NCBI GenBank assembly: GCA_030710605.1
Contig: CP092863.1
Span: 138,044,994-138,108,993 of the forward strand
DNA length: 64,000 bases
Source of the DNA: Cordylochernes scorpioides
Lineage: Eukaryota; Arthropoda; Arachnida; Pseudoscorpiones; Chernetidae
Direction of reading: 5' to 3'
In this document: positions 21,050 to 30,108 of the stretch, one piece after another
Numbering within the stretch: position 1 is the stretch's first letter
Layout: every line of letters begins with the position of its first letter
Translations under genes and position numbers: made by a program
Notes under the pieces: generated by a model
What the model was told of the DNA's origin: nothing
The model's database searches: none
Seen by the model: the letters and a program-made list of their open reading frames with translations, nothing else

Positions 21050-21275
21050 AAATATAATATAAAAAGCCAACAATGAAGAGTAAATGTAATATAAAAAGCC
21101 AAAAATGAAGAATGAATGTAAGATAAAAAGCCAACAATGAAGAATGAATGTAAGATAAAAAGCCAACAATAAAGAGTAAATGTAATATAAAAAGCCAACA
21201 ATGAAGAATAAATTTAAGATAAAAAGCCAACAATGAAGAGTAAATATAATATAAAAAGCCAACAATGAAGAATAA
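21050..21275. repeat. 32-bp AT-rich minisatellite, about seven units
   Basis: Unit ATAAAAAGCCAACAATGAAG plus AATGAATGTAAG, with alternating GAAGAG/GAAGAA. Stop-free minus frames give repetitive hydrophobic ORFs (LLAFYLTFILH type) that are artefacts. Confidence 0.88.
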
Positions 21276-21429
21276 AGGCAATGTGACACGGCAATGTGAC
21301 ACGGGAAAAAATGTTCACTAGATAAAACTATGATTTTCTAATGTAGAAAATTAGGAAAGACAAAATTCAGGATGACACGGCACACAGGGACCGGGAAAAA
21401 ATGTTCACTTTATCGAGAGATTCAAATTT

Positions 21430-21651
21430 ACGAGTTTCAAATTATCAAAATATATCTTTCTTTTTTTTAAATAAGTTTTTAGAGAATTGTTTTAACAAAT
21501 GTTCGCTAGACAAACCTTTACTCGGGTAAAACCCCGGGCGAAGCCGAGTACGTTTTATAAGTTTATAGATAATTGTTTTAACAAATGTTCGTTAGACAAA
21601 CATTCACTCGGGTAAAACCCGGGCGAAGCCGGGCACATCCGCTAGTATATT
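21430..21651 (+). mobile_element. Two tandem Helitron-like 3' ends
   Basis: Two consecutive copies of GAATTGTTTTAACAAATGTTC... ending in hairpins CCCCGGGCGAAGCCGAG (about 21523) and CCCGGGCGAAGCCGGG (about 21618). The second finishes CACATCCG and CTAG before T near 21645. A duplicated 3' end can produce read-through transposition, a known Helitron behaviour. Confidence 0.5.
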
Positions 21652-21699
21652 TATATTATATATAATATAAATGAGTTTTAAAAATTGTAAAAAAAAAAA

Positions 21700-21770
21700 T
21701 GCATCGGCCGGGAATCGAACCCGGGCCGCCCGCGTGGCAGGCAAGCATTCTACCACTGAACCACCGATGC
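21700..21770 (-). tRNA. tRNA-Gly (GCC)
   Basis: 71-nt canonical tRNA: acceptor GCATCGG/CCGATGC with A73, D arm GTTC...GAAT, anticodon loop CTGCCAC (anticodon GCC), T arm CGGG-TTCGATT-CCCG. A poly-T terminator follows on the minus strand. One anticodon-stem pair is T-G where the 39280 copy has C-G. The flanks are homologous to those of 39280-39350, so the gene lies in a dispersed repeat. Confidence 0.9.
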
Positions 21771-21774
21771 TTAA

Positions 21775-22008
21775 AAAAATGGCCATATTTAGGTATTCAT
21801 TCCATTCCGGATTAGTCCGTGTAAAAAAAAGTTCTTCAAATGAAAAAAAGAAATAGCCAAAAATACTAATCAAAATGCAGCCGAAAATTTTCCTCAGGTT
21901 TATAAAAAGCGACATGCAAAATTTGGTACCAATTGGTTCAGTAGTTTTTGAGTTTATCGCGAAACAGACAGATAGACAGAAATTGACTTTTATATATATA
22001 GAGATATA
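21775..22008 (-). mobile_element. 5' part of a Helitron-like element leading to tRNA-Gly
   Basis: The minus strand begins TCTATATATATAAAAGTC at 22008, then CTGTCTATCTGTCTGTTTCG and AACTACTGAACCAATTGGTA, the usual start of such elements, and runs on to the tRNA at 21770. The segment next to the tRNA (GGAATGAATACCTAAATATG, GGCCATTT) matches 39245-39280. Confidence 0.5.
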
Positions 22009-22012
22009 GCCA

Positions 22013-22245
22013 CGACACGATCAAATCCCGTATTAGAGACTTTTTTTTCAGAAAAAAAAATTGCTTCAATGGCTCCCCGATTCTTGCACAAGTCTAATCC
22101 CACGAGTGAGAGCAAATACCCAAACGGGGCTCTGACACACGTCGAACTGCTTTCCACATTTGTAAACTTGTGATGTACTTACAGCAGTCGTCAACTACTA
22201 CCCACTATGATTACCATGGCCTTTACCATGTGTGCTAGGAATTAA
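22013..22245 (+). mobile_element. tRNA-derived SINE, decayed copy
   Basis: A decayed B-box region (GATCAAATCCCG) is followed by an A-rich join and the conserved body: TTCAATGGCTCCCCGATTCT, CAAACGGGGCTCTG, GTCGAACTGCTTTCCACA, CTACTACCCACTATGATTAC, CCATGTGTGCTAGG. The same body occurs at 31967-32270, 36875-37172 and elsewhere. Confidence 0.75.
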
Positions 22246-22344
22246 AAAAAAAACAAATAAATAAAAGAAAAGACTCTATCATATTTAATATATGTAAAAG
22301 CTTCACAGGTGGAAAGATAAAGAATATCTATGTGAACAGCTGAA

Positions 22345-22685
22345 TACGCGACGATACGTAGATACCACAATAAACATCAATGCTCCACAATAATATCTGT
22401 TTTTCTTCCCATTACAAATTTTCTTCACATTTCTGAATGAAGAAACGTCTAAGTCCTCGCAAATAAATAATTATCCGATTTAAACACTCACAGAGGGCTG
22501 TGGTACCAGATTGATACGCGACGATACGTAGATACCACAATAAACATCAATGCTCCACAAAAATATCTGTTTCTCTTCCCGTTACAAACTTTCTTCACAT
22601 TTCTGAATGAAGAAACGTCAAGTCCTCGCAAAGAAATAATTATCCGATTTAAACACTGACAGAGGGCAGTGGTACCAGACTGATT
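22345..22685. repeat. Direct duplication of about 170 bp
   Basis: GCGACGATACGTAGATACCA begins both units (about 22347 and 22517). They differ by a few substitutions and share TCTGAATGAAGAAACGTC and CACAGAGGGC. Confidence 0.88.
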
Positions 22686-22884
22686 CGCGCAGTACTTTCT
22701 CAGAAGTGGCCCGACAGTCCAAAGTTTTTATGCAACTCAAGAGTGTCCCACGCGTCAGACAGATGAGCAAACATTGAAAAAACTGTCACCACATCAAACC
22801 TCTATGTCATCCTCGGTACAATTTGGTTGGTGCTCAGTCTGACTTTGATATCTTTGTATATATGCAATATTTACATATTATATA

Positions 22885-23440
22885 TGCACACACACAAAGC
22901 TTTATTAAGACCACCGGTCTTATACAGATTCACCACCGGAAGAAAGGAAGCATAGATAGAGCTCCTATACTCCAGGCAGCACAGAACCCAACAATATTTG
23001 ATACACACATACAGCTTTATTAAGACCACCAGTCTTATACAGATTCACCACAGGAAGAAAGGAAGTATAGATGGAGCTCCTATACTCCAAGCAGCACAGA
23101 ACCCAACAATATTTGATACACACATACAGCTTTATTAAGACCACCAGTCTTATGCAGATTCGACACAGGAAGGAAGCATAGATGGAGCTCCTATAATCCA
23201 GGCAGCACAGAACCCAACAATATTTGATACACACATACAGCTTTGTTAAGACCACCAGTCTTACACAGAATCACCACAGGAAGAAAGGAAGCATAGATGG
23301 AGCTCCTATACTCCAGGCAGAACAGAACCCAACAATATTTTATACACACATACAGCTTCATTAAGACCACAGGTCTAATACAGATTCACCACAGGAAGAA
23401 ATAATAGATGGAGCTCCTGTACTCCAGGCAGCGCAGCACC
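22885..23440 (-). repeat. Tandem array of a LINE 3' tail, five units of about 115 bp
   Basis: Each unit has CAGCTTTATTAAGACCACCA, GTCTTATACAGATTCACCAC, AGGAAGAAAGGAAGCATAGA and CAGAACCCAACAATATTTGA. On the minus strand every unit carries the hairpin AAGACCxxTGGTCTT followed by AATAAAGC, the same 3' end as the LINE at 28500-29668. A retroelement tail appears to have become a minisatellite. Confidence 0.82.
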
Positions 23441-23544
23441 CAACAACAGACTCCATGTCCGACGCATGTCCAATGGCCACACGTTCCTTCGTGCATTACA
23501 TATTATATATTCAATGAGCTTAAATAGGAAAGAAATCTCCATTA

Positions 23545-23760
23545 TATATGTCGTATTTATACATAGGCGCCTAAAGCGCGAAACGCGTTCGTGGATGGCT
23601 TTTCTTGATTTATCAAGAAATTGGGTTGGCCAAATATCAGGGAACAGGCTAAATCAATGAATAGTTGATTTCTGTTCTACCAGATGGCGCTCTGCCTTCT
23701 GAAAAGCACATGTGCTCCTGCTCAGGATATGCCATTTTTATTTTCAATACATAGGAATGT
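23545..23760 (+). mobile_element. Family E hammerhead element, decayed
   Basis: GCGCGAAACGCGTTCGTGG keeps the GAAAC, stem III and stem I half of the hammerhead at 41982-42023, but CTGATGA is lost. The downstream palindrome TTCTTGATTTATCAAGAA, TTGGCC and the end GAATAGTTGATTTCTGTTCT...AGATGGCGC match the 42024-42130 copy. Confidence 0.65.
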
Positions 23761-24934
23761 TTTACAGGTACTAATCCTGATGGATCGCCTTTTGATTCAA
23801 ACCATAGGAATACCATCCTCCTGCAACTTTAGGCTAAAACATAATATATTTCGGGATAAGTAAAAAAAAAACAATTATTCATATATTTATATTTACAATC
23901 ACATTACAATTTCATCACATTATAATATCTAATATTTTAGCTGTAAACAGCCTGATGCACGTCCACACATGCCAACAACACATTTTCAATTATTACTGTA
24001 CAAAGTTCATCTTGATATTGTACATAGAAGTATATGCCCGTTGAAGAGCAGAAATTTTGCTCGAAAGCTTGCGAAAATTAAAAGAAACCCTTTACCTTAA
24101 TATTGTTTATTCCTTCTTTTTCGAACAATCACATTGCATAAAACAAACCCGATCTATAAATCTAAATGCAGTTTGATAACGCATTTTAAAAACACGCTAA
24201 AAGGAATGTACCATTATATAATATAGAGTAAACATCATGTATATTAAATATTAAACGTCGGGTTAGAGTGTTTATGTATACAACGTAAGGTTATATTAAA
24301 TATTTACGTATTTGTTTTAACCCTAGCACAACGTAAAATGTTTATTATTCATTGACTCTATGTATATACGTAATATACATCAAAATAATTTAATTTTTAA
24401 AATAATATTAGAATTAAGAAAAAGGATAGTGGGATGCCAAGACTAAAGAGAGGCTTTGTACTATTTTAGAGGAGAAAAATGGAACACTTGAGGTATGGGG
24501 TAATATCTTCTTCTTTCTTATCTCCACTCTCAATCATATTAGGGTATCAAGCTTGTTTGACAACCATCATGACTGGGTGAAATAGAATGCGTCTGCCATT
24601 GTCATTAAAACTGGGAGCACTACTCAGTGGCAGGCCACTGGCTTAGCTCCAAAAGAAATGGCCGCCTCTGACATGAGGAACAGACGTCATGTGCAGCCGC
24701 TCCTAACATAGAGTACAAACGCTGTTCTTCCTGTATCCCTGGAGCCCTTACAGGGTACTATCAGCCGGGCCAGCTGAGCCCAGGTTTTTTAGTGATCTTG
24801 TTACTGCTCCCCCTCCTCCTTTTTTATCCGGGCTTGGGACTGGCAAAGGCGGAGTTGTGGGGTAATATGATTTACATAAATGATTTTAACTATTGTAGTC
24901 TTGTATTGTAATCTTGCCTGAAAATCGGTACTTG
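23761..24934. other. Unassigned region with a hairpin motif and a possible LINE relic
   Basis: 24045-24085 reads GTTGAAGAGCAGAAATTTTG then CTCGAAAGCTTGCG, a hairpin (GAGCA/TGCTC) like the GGAAGAGCATTGCTCGATG hairpin of family H2. 24640-24860 is GC-richer and reads CCTCCTTTTTTATCCGGGCT and TGGGACTGGCAAAGG, perhaps a decayed LINE 5' part. No intact gene. Confidence 0.35.
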
Positions 24935-25175
24935 CCATTGGTAAATTCGACCGAATTCATAACTCTTCCCGTAAGATATGAAATCTAAGCCGTCCCTCTA
25001 CTGATGAGGGCTATAAACCGAAGTCATGGTATACAGGCTGGCTTTTTGTCTGAATTTTCCAAAACTGGTGTTGTGGCTCATTCATTATCATCACTAGTAT
25101 TTTTTAACTAGGGTGATGTAATAGTGTCATCGTTCTGATGCAGATTTAAAAGGAGAGGTGTGCCTCTTTTGATAC
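24935..25175 (+). mobile_element. Hammerhead-bearing element, unit 2 (core decayed)
   Basis: Same order as 17055-17345: TGGTAAATTCGACCGAATTC, hammerhead relic at 24995-25037, AAAACTGGTGTTGTGGCTCA, and the closing motif AAAAGGAGAGGTGTGCCTCT. No ORF. Confidence 0.75.
24995..25037 (+). ncRNA. Hammerhead ribozyme relic
   Basis: CTGATGA is intact at 25001-25007, but GAAAC has become GAAGTC, stem II retains only two G-C pairs, and stem I (CCTCTA against TACAGG) has a mismatch. Stem III TCATGGTA is damaged. Probably inactive. Confidence 0.7.
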
Positions 25176-25187
25176 ATAATTGATATT

Positions 25188-25365
25188 GATGGAAAATTTG
25201 CCGGGAGGAAATTGATCCATGGAAGCATAGAGCGCCTCTCCCGTCAAAATAAACGTCAAAAGCTGACGCCATCTATTGACCGTCACCGCAAACTAGCCGC
25301 CTCGGGTCGGTGACAAAGCCACAACACCAGCTTTGGCAAACTTTCCTCCCGGAAGATTTTCCATC
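25188..25365 (-). mobile_element. Inverted core-less hammerhead-element module with 24-bp inverted ends
   Basis: GATGGAAAATTTGCCGGGAG and its complement (25188-25211 and 25342-25365) bracket an inverted copy of the post-hammerhead sequence (TTGCCAAAGCTGGTGTTGTG, GACGGTCAATAGATGGCGTC). The same inverted module follows the unit at 17055, so the arrangement is ancestral to both loci. Confidence 0.72.
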
Positions 25366-25427
25366 TATATTCTAGCCATAGATTTGGCCCAGCCACCTTG
25401 CCAGAAAAACACCTCTTTGGTAGATTG

Positions 25428-25650
25428 TGAGGATTCCATTAGATCCCGTGTGGATCTCATGGAATAAAGTCCGCCCTAGGCTGACGAGGGCCATTAGCCC
25501 GAAACCATGGTCTCTAGGTGGACGCTTCTCAGTTTGTCAAATCTGGTGTTGTGGCTTTGTCACCGACCCGAGGCCGCTAGTTTGCGGCGACGGTCAATAT
25601 ATGGCGTCAGATTTTGACGGGAAAGGCGCCCTATGCTTCCATAATTGATA
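25428..25650 (+). mobile_element. Hammerhead-bearing element, unit 3
   Basis: CATTAGATCCCGTGTGGATC (hairpin GATCC/GGATC) leads into an intact hammerhead, then TTTGTCAAATCTGGTGTTGT, CACCGACCCGAGGCCGCTAG, GACGGTCAATATATGGCGTC and a stop near ATGCTTCCAT. It is the plus-strand equivalent of the inverted modules at 17755-17925 and 25212-25341. Confidence 0.75.
25475..25518 (+). ncRNA. Type I hammerhead ribozyme with minimal stem III
   Basis: Stem I CCTAGG (25475-25480) pairs with TCTAGG (25513-25518), closing on a G-U pair. The core is CTGACGA (position 7 is variable in hammerheads). Stem II GGGC/GCCC with CATTA loop is perfect. GAAA lies at 25501-25504. Stem III is ACC/GGT closed by AT. The cleavage triplet is GTC, after C25512, the best natural triplet. 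All conserved bases are present. Confidence 0.87.
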
Positions 25651-26055
25651 TTGTAAAAATAAAAAAATCTACTTCTACTTGATATTTATGCCGATAGATG
25701 GCAATAGCGATCATTACAACGTTTAGTTGCCCAATCAGGAGATTGACTTGTAGCTATATGAAATTGCCCCATTACAGCAGACTAACAGTTTGCCAACAGC
25801 TTACGAATGCATCTTCATTAAAGTAATTAAAACACCGCTAATCCGGATTGATTGACTGCTAATTGGGACCTCGTGTCTTAATGACATCGCGGTGGATAAT
25901 GATTGATTCATCCCCTCCTTCATTCTCCCCGGACCTATCTCCAACATCTATCCTATTTACATATCTCCGGACTCTTTGAAGATTGCTTGACCGAGCTGTA
26001 CGAGAGATCGATGGTGATGAAAAATAAATTGTGAATACGCTTTTTTGTACTTATC
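25651..26055. other. Unassigned spacer
   Basis: 25675-25750 reads ATGCCGATAGATGGCAATAG and GTTTAGTTGCCCAATCAGGA, echoing the family E end (CCGATAGATGGCGC...AGTTGC). The remainder shows nothing recognisable. Confidence 0.35.
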
Positions 26056-26420
26056 TCAACACGTGGTATAAGCCATGATAATCAACAACAACACAGCTTT
26101 ATTAAGACCAACGGTCTTATACAGATTCGCCACAGGAAGAAAGTAAGCTAAGCCATGATATTCATGGTGGGTAGTTAGCGACTGCTTTTACTCTAAATGC
26201 ACCATATATTTACATATGTAGAAAACAATTCAACTTTGGTACACACAAGTGTGCCAGAGCCCCTTTGGTTACTCGCATTCACTGATGGGGTTAATATTAT
26301 GCAAGAATCGGAGGCTATTGAAACAATTTTTCTCTCTAAAAAGTGTCCGATGAGGGATTCAATCCCGGGTTGTAAAATCGAAGGTTTATACCACGCTTTC
26401 ACTAAGCCTCCGGTTATTTG
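26056..26420 (-). mobile_element. SINE with a 66-bp LINE tail inserted
   Basis: The minus strand carries the tRNA-like head (ACAACCCGGGATTGAATCCC near 26365) and the SINE body ending CATGATTATC...ACCACGTG near 26060. The body is split by 26084-26149. Confidence 0.7.
26084..26149 (-). mobile_element. Ultra-short LINE 3' end insertion with 12-bp target duplication
   Basis: TAAGCCATGATA flanks it at 26072-26083 and 26150-26161. The insert is only the LINE 3' tail: hairpin AAGACCGTTGGTCTT, AATAAAGC and a TGTTGTTGTTG tail on the minus strand. This is target-primed insertion with extreme 5' truncation. Confidence 0.75.
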
Positions 26421-26468
26421 TATGGCAGAGTTATTAGGCAAATATAAGACATATTATCTTGAAATATA

Positions 26469-26644
26469 CAGTTAAACCTGTCTATAGCGCCCCCTCTTGG
26501 GACTCACCAAAATAGGGTGCTATAGAGAGGGGGTGCTATAGACAGGTCACTTTTAATGTAAATCGCATCGTACTACGTATTTAAAATGGGCGCTATAGAG
26601 AGGGAGGCGCTATTTAGAGGAGACGCTATAAACAGGTTTAACTG
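26469..26644. mobile_element. Palindromic MITE, pogo/Tc1-like ends, 176 bp
   Basis: CAGTTAAACCTGTCTATAGC at the left and its complement ending AACAGGTTTAACTG at the right, between TA dinucleotides. CAGT...ACTG with a TA target is typical of pogo/Tigger-type MITEs. Internal GCTATAGA blocks are repeated in both orientations. Confidence 0.82.
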
Positions 26645-26789
26645 TATATATATATAATATTTAAAAAATATTCTACAGATCTGTTCTTTCAGATAGTGTT
26701 GTGAATGCTTACTTGATTGTATTTCAAAAATCTCTTTATCGTCTCCCTACTTTGTCACATTCACACTGGGCATGTAGGTAAAAAAAGTT

Positions 26790-26890
26790 GAACTGCTTTC
26801 TACATGTGTAGACGTGTGTACGTAATAGTAAACGGCAATCTCTACCTACTACGATTATCATTGGTATGTACCAGCCAAGAGAAATATAGA
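26790..26890 (+). mobile_element. SINE body fragment
   Basis: TTGAACTGCTTTCTACATGT, GTAGACGTGTG, CTACCTACTACGATTATCAT; the tRNA head is missing. Confidence 0.6.
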
Positions 26891-26894
26891 ATTT

Positions 26895-27179
26895 CACTCA
26901 TGGACAAAACTTGAGGAATTTGTACTTTTCAGCATGTATATCGGGATTTAGACATTAACTCTGAAAGATATTACAGTGACCTTTATTGAAAACACACGAG
27001 ATAACCAAGTGTGAACAAAACTTAAGGAAGTTGTACCTTTCAGCATGTATATCGGGATTCATACAATAACTCTGAAATATATCACAGTGACCTTTATTGC
27101 AGACACATAAGATAACCAAGTGTCAACAACGTCCGGCGACATCAAAGACTTTCCTCTCCTTAAGTTTTGTCCATGAGTG
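26895..27179. mobile_element. MITE family D, two units
   Basis: CACTCATGGACAAAACTTGA at the left, TTAAGTTTTGTCCATGAGTG at the right, two long-type units between (ATTACAGTGACCTTTATTGA, ACACACGAGATAACCAAGTG). Confidence 0.86.
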
Positions 27180-27700
27180 TAAATAAATAATAGACACGAG
27201 ATTGTAAATAATAATGAAGAGTTTAATGATGAGTGGTATATGATGGTTTAGATATTTCTCCAAGAAATCTTTTGATCACCCCTCAGCCAATAGACTCGTT
27301 GATTTATAAATCAAAATATAAATTCAATAAAATATCAAAAGAACATCTACCCAAATTCCTGGATATTATACAGAGCTGTTTAGAATAAATTAAATGACAA
27401 AATTCCTCTTAAATTGCTCACTTGACGTTTTGAAAGAATAATTCAACCAATCAGTGAATAGCCCCCAACAATATTAGTAAAATGTTTAGTCAGCAGTCAA
27501 ATATAATAAACTGAATATATTTCACAGATTATAATTAGATTATTTAATACGAATGTGTCATATTTAAGAAACCAAAATGATAGTTTTGGAATTATGATAT
27601 AAACATAAGGAAATATCGCGACATCTATATGTTAAAAATGAAATTATTTTAGCACGATTCTTTTATAAATATAACGTTTACTACTGTCTCCTTACTGCAA
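27180..27700. other. Unassigned AT-rich spacer
   Basis: No gene, RNA or shared repeat recognised. Confidence 0.35.
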
Positions 27701-27709
27701 TGGAAAATT

Positions 27710-28400
27710 AAAAAAATAAACTGGCGAAACCGCTGGAATGGTTCACCAATGATGAGCCAGGCCCTCCCAATATTTTTCATTTGCATATATATATATACAA
27801 GATCTAAAAAGAGAGCCCAGTACTATATCAGAGCAGGATAGTAGATTAAACTGGCATAACTGCTGGAAGGAGGGTTCACCACTGATGAGCCAGGCCCACC
27901 ACTCAATATGTTCCATTGCATAAAGGACAGTAGAAAGTTTATTATTTTTTAATATCGCACTAGATACTACAATTCTCCTATATATATGTTTTGTCAAATG
28001 TACCTATAATTATATGTATTTCTTGAAGTAAACGAAAAAATTGCGCTACAAATTATAAAAATAAAAATACAACCTTTCGCAATGAGTTTCTTTTATTATT
28101 TTATTATAATAAAAGAAACTCATTGCGAAAGGTTGCATTTTTATTTTTATAATGTGTATTTCTACTGTCTTCAAAGCTTATGTCCATAGTTCATTTAAAA
28201 TACATTTTTCAATAGTTCATCATCGGTTTAAAAACAAAACAGCCTAATGCAATATTAAAACGGTATTTTAGATTAAACTGGTGAAACCGCTGAAAGGGTT
28301 CACCACTGATCAGCTAAACCCTTCCTATTTTACCATTGCAATAAGGGCAGTAAAAAATTGTTATATTTTAAAAAGAAGTTTACGCGCCAAAAAAATAGTT
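27710..28400 (+). mobile_element. Family H2 fragments: three permuted hammerhead-like motifs and a perfect palindrome
   Basis: Motif copies at 27721-27760 (CTGGC-GAAAC...ATGATGA-GCCAG), 27851-27903 and 28278-28318 each lie next to CCTCCCAATATTTTTCATTGC or ATTGCAATAAGGGCAGTA. The palindrome 28052-28153 lies between the second and third. No ORF. The family recurs at 33420-34215, 34720-35150, 40396-40970, 49150-49500 and 57810-58060. Confidence 0.65.
28052..28153. repeat. Inverted repeat, 48-bp arms, one mismatch
   Basis: ACAACCTTTCGCAATGAGTT in the left arm mirrors AACTCATTGCGAAAGGTTGC in the right, with a 6-nt loop. The arms differ at a single base. Confidence 0.95.
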
Positions 28401-28499
28401 TAGTTTTATTCTAACTGTATTTAAGGTAAAAATGTTAATTATATCTGTCCTGTTGTTGACGGAGCTGTACCCAGTTTTTAACATTGAATGAATTCAATG

Positions 28500-29317
28500 A
28501 CAACCAAAAAAACTTGGTTGACAGGGTACAAGACAATTTCTTACGGAGACTTCTAAATTTACCCAGATATACTCCTGGTTTTATTCTACGTATGGAGTGC
28601 GGAAGAACGTCACTGGGAGTTACGGTGCTGAAACTTACACTCGGGTTCTGGCTTAGAATTCTAAATATGAACAGCAGCCGACTCCCCCATATATGCTTAG
28701 CTCAACTATATGAGATATCAAGAAATAGAAATATATATATTGGACTTGCGGAAAGTTTGGCCAACATACTCAACTCAACAGGATTTTCTTCGTTTATTAA
28801 CTGCAACGATGCAAGGATTATCCGGCAAGAAATACCATTAACAACTAAAATTGCAATAGAACAATCTATTCAAAGTGATCAGGCAAAAATAGAGAATTCT
28901 AAATTTTACCCTCATTATAAGTATTTACACAGTTCATTCCGAATTGAAAACTATTTACTTAGCAACTTTCCATTCCCAGTAAAACGCTATATCGCACAAC
29001 AGAGAATACTATATTCGTTTTTCAAGGAAAACCATACAAACATTTTCAAAGAGGGTGATAAGATTTGTGATCTCTGCAAAGAAAATATGGAAACTGAACT
29101 ATCTCATTATATCTATGAATGCCAAGATATTAGTGAGGAGAGAAGGACATTCTTTTCAATGGTAGACACCAGCCAACTTAGGTCAATCCAAATGATGTTA
29201 ACCAGTGCCCAAACAAGCAGACTAGTTGCTCAGGCCCTATATAATTTTTACAAGGCAGTAGGTGTAAAGAGGGAGAAAAGAGAACTTGGAAGCTATTGTT
29301 CTTACACCTCAGAATGA
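28500..29317 (+). pseudogene. LINE ORF2 C-terminal region (5'-truncated)
   Basis: An open frame of about 270 residues corresponds to the C-terminal part of a non-LTR retrotransposon ORF2: RVQDNFLRRLLNLPRYTPGF, a helical middle region, and a zinc-binding C-x2-C-x7-H-x4-C (CDLCKENMETELSHYIYEC). Endonuclease and reverse transcriptase are missing. The frame is open from the insertion point; the apparent start codon lies in flanking DNA, so no real start exists. Stop at 29315-29317, then 3' UTR. Confidence 0.75.
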
Positions 29318-29668
29318 TGACGAAACATCGAGGGGCCATCGTGTTGGTCGACGATGAGATTGCGGAGCTGGTAATATGGATGGCTGTGCTGGAGTAAACC
29401 TCCTTTTTTGTGTCTGGATGCTATATTTATGGCGAACTAAATAACTTGGTCCCTATTTCTGCTCCGCGCTTATGGAATTGAAGACTTGGGGCGATGGCGT
29501 CGACCTTTCATATTAAATCTTACTTTTCCTTATTACTAATAATTGTATATAGCTGCAGAACTACTGGTTTCCTGTGCTGCTCTTTTCCTGATATTGCACC
29601 TTGTACGGAGAATCTGTATAAGACTAATGTCTTAATAAAGGCTTTGTGTGTGTGTGTGTGTGTGTGTG
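28500..29668 (+). mobile_element. 5'-truncated LINE with TSD and TG-rich tail
   Basis: AATTCAATG duplicates flank it (28491-28499 and 29669-29677). The 3' end has a hairpin, AAGACTAATGTCTT, then AATAAAGGCTTTG and (TG)n. The same 3' end with covarying stem is seen at 33022-33213, 26084-26149 and 22885-23440. Confidence 0.82.
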
Positions 29669-29677
29669 AATTCAATG

Positions 29678-30108
29678 GCTTCTGGTACCCACCACTCTAC
29701 ATGTTTTTTTGTTTACGAAGTAGGTCGCGATATGATTCCAATCTCTATACTATAGGATGAGCGCCAAAATAACTAAGCTCATCTTTCTTGTTAAATAAGT
29801 ACGAATTGACCAATGCTATGCTTTACGAAACTAATCTACGACCTAGTATTGAATAATATGAAGATAAATTTGTGAATATATTATACGCTCAATCTTTAGA
29901 TATCAAGTAATTTCAAACAATAACTATAATATAAGAAGACAACAATCCCCGAGATGCGTGATCATAGATACCAAGGGAACTACTCGATTGAAAGTGAGAT
30001 ACATTAAAACTGGTCTATGTCCAGCTAAACTCCTTCTATCGTCAACTTGTTGCTATTCAGCGTTATCTCTCTGTCCCTTTGCTGAGATATCTCTAATCTA
30101 TAATACAA
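29678..30108. other. Unassigned spacer
   Basis: No gene or shared repeat recognised. Confidence 0.35.

Noticed and set aside
21021-21302. Hydrophobic repetitive ORFs resembling membrane peptides (LLAFYLTFILH)
   Set aside because: Complement of a 32-bp minisatellite; open frames follow from the repeat.
22885-23440. Regular repeats suggesting a CRISPR or integron array
   Set aside because: Units are near-identical 115-bp tandem copies of a LINE tail; no spacers or cas/integrase genes.
29300-29360. TGATGACGAAAC near the LINE stop as a hammerhead core
   Set aside because: CTGATGA and GAAA are adjacent with no room for stem II, and no stems I or III can be drawn.
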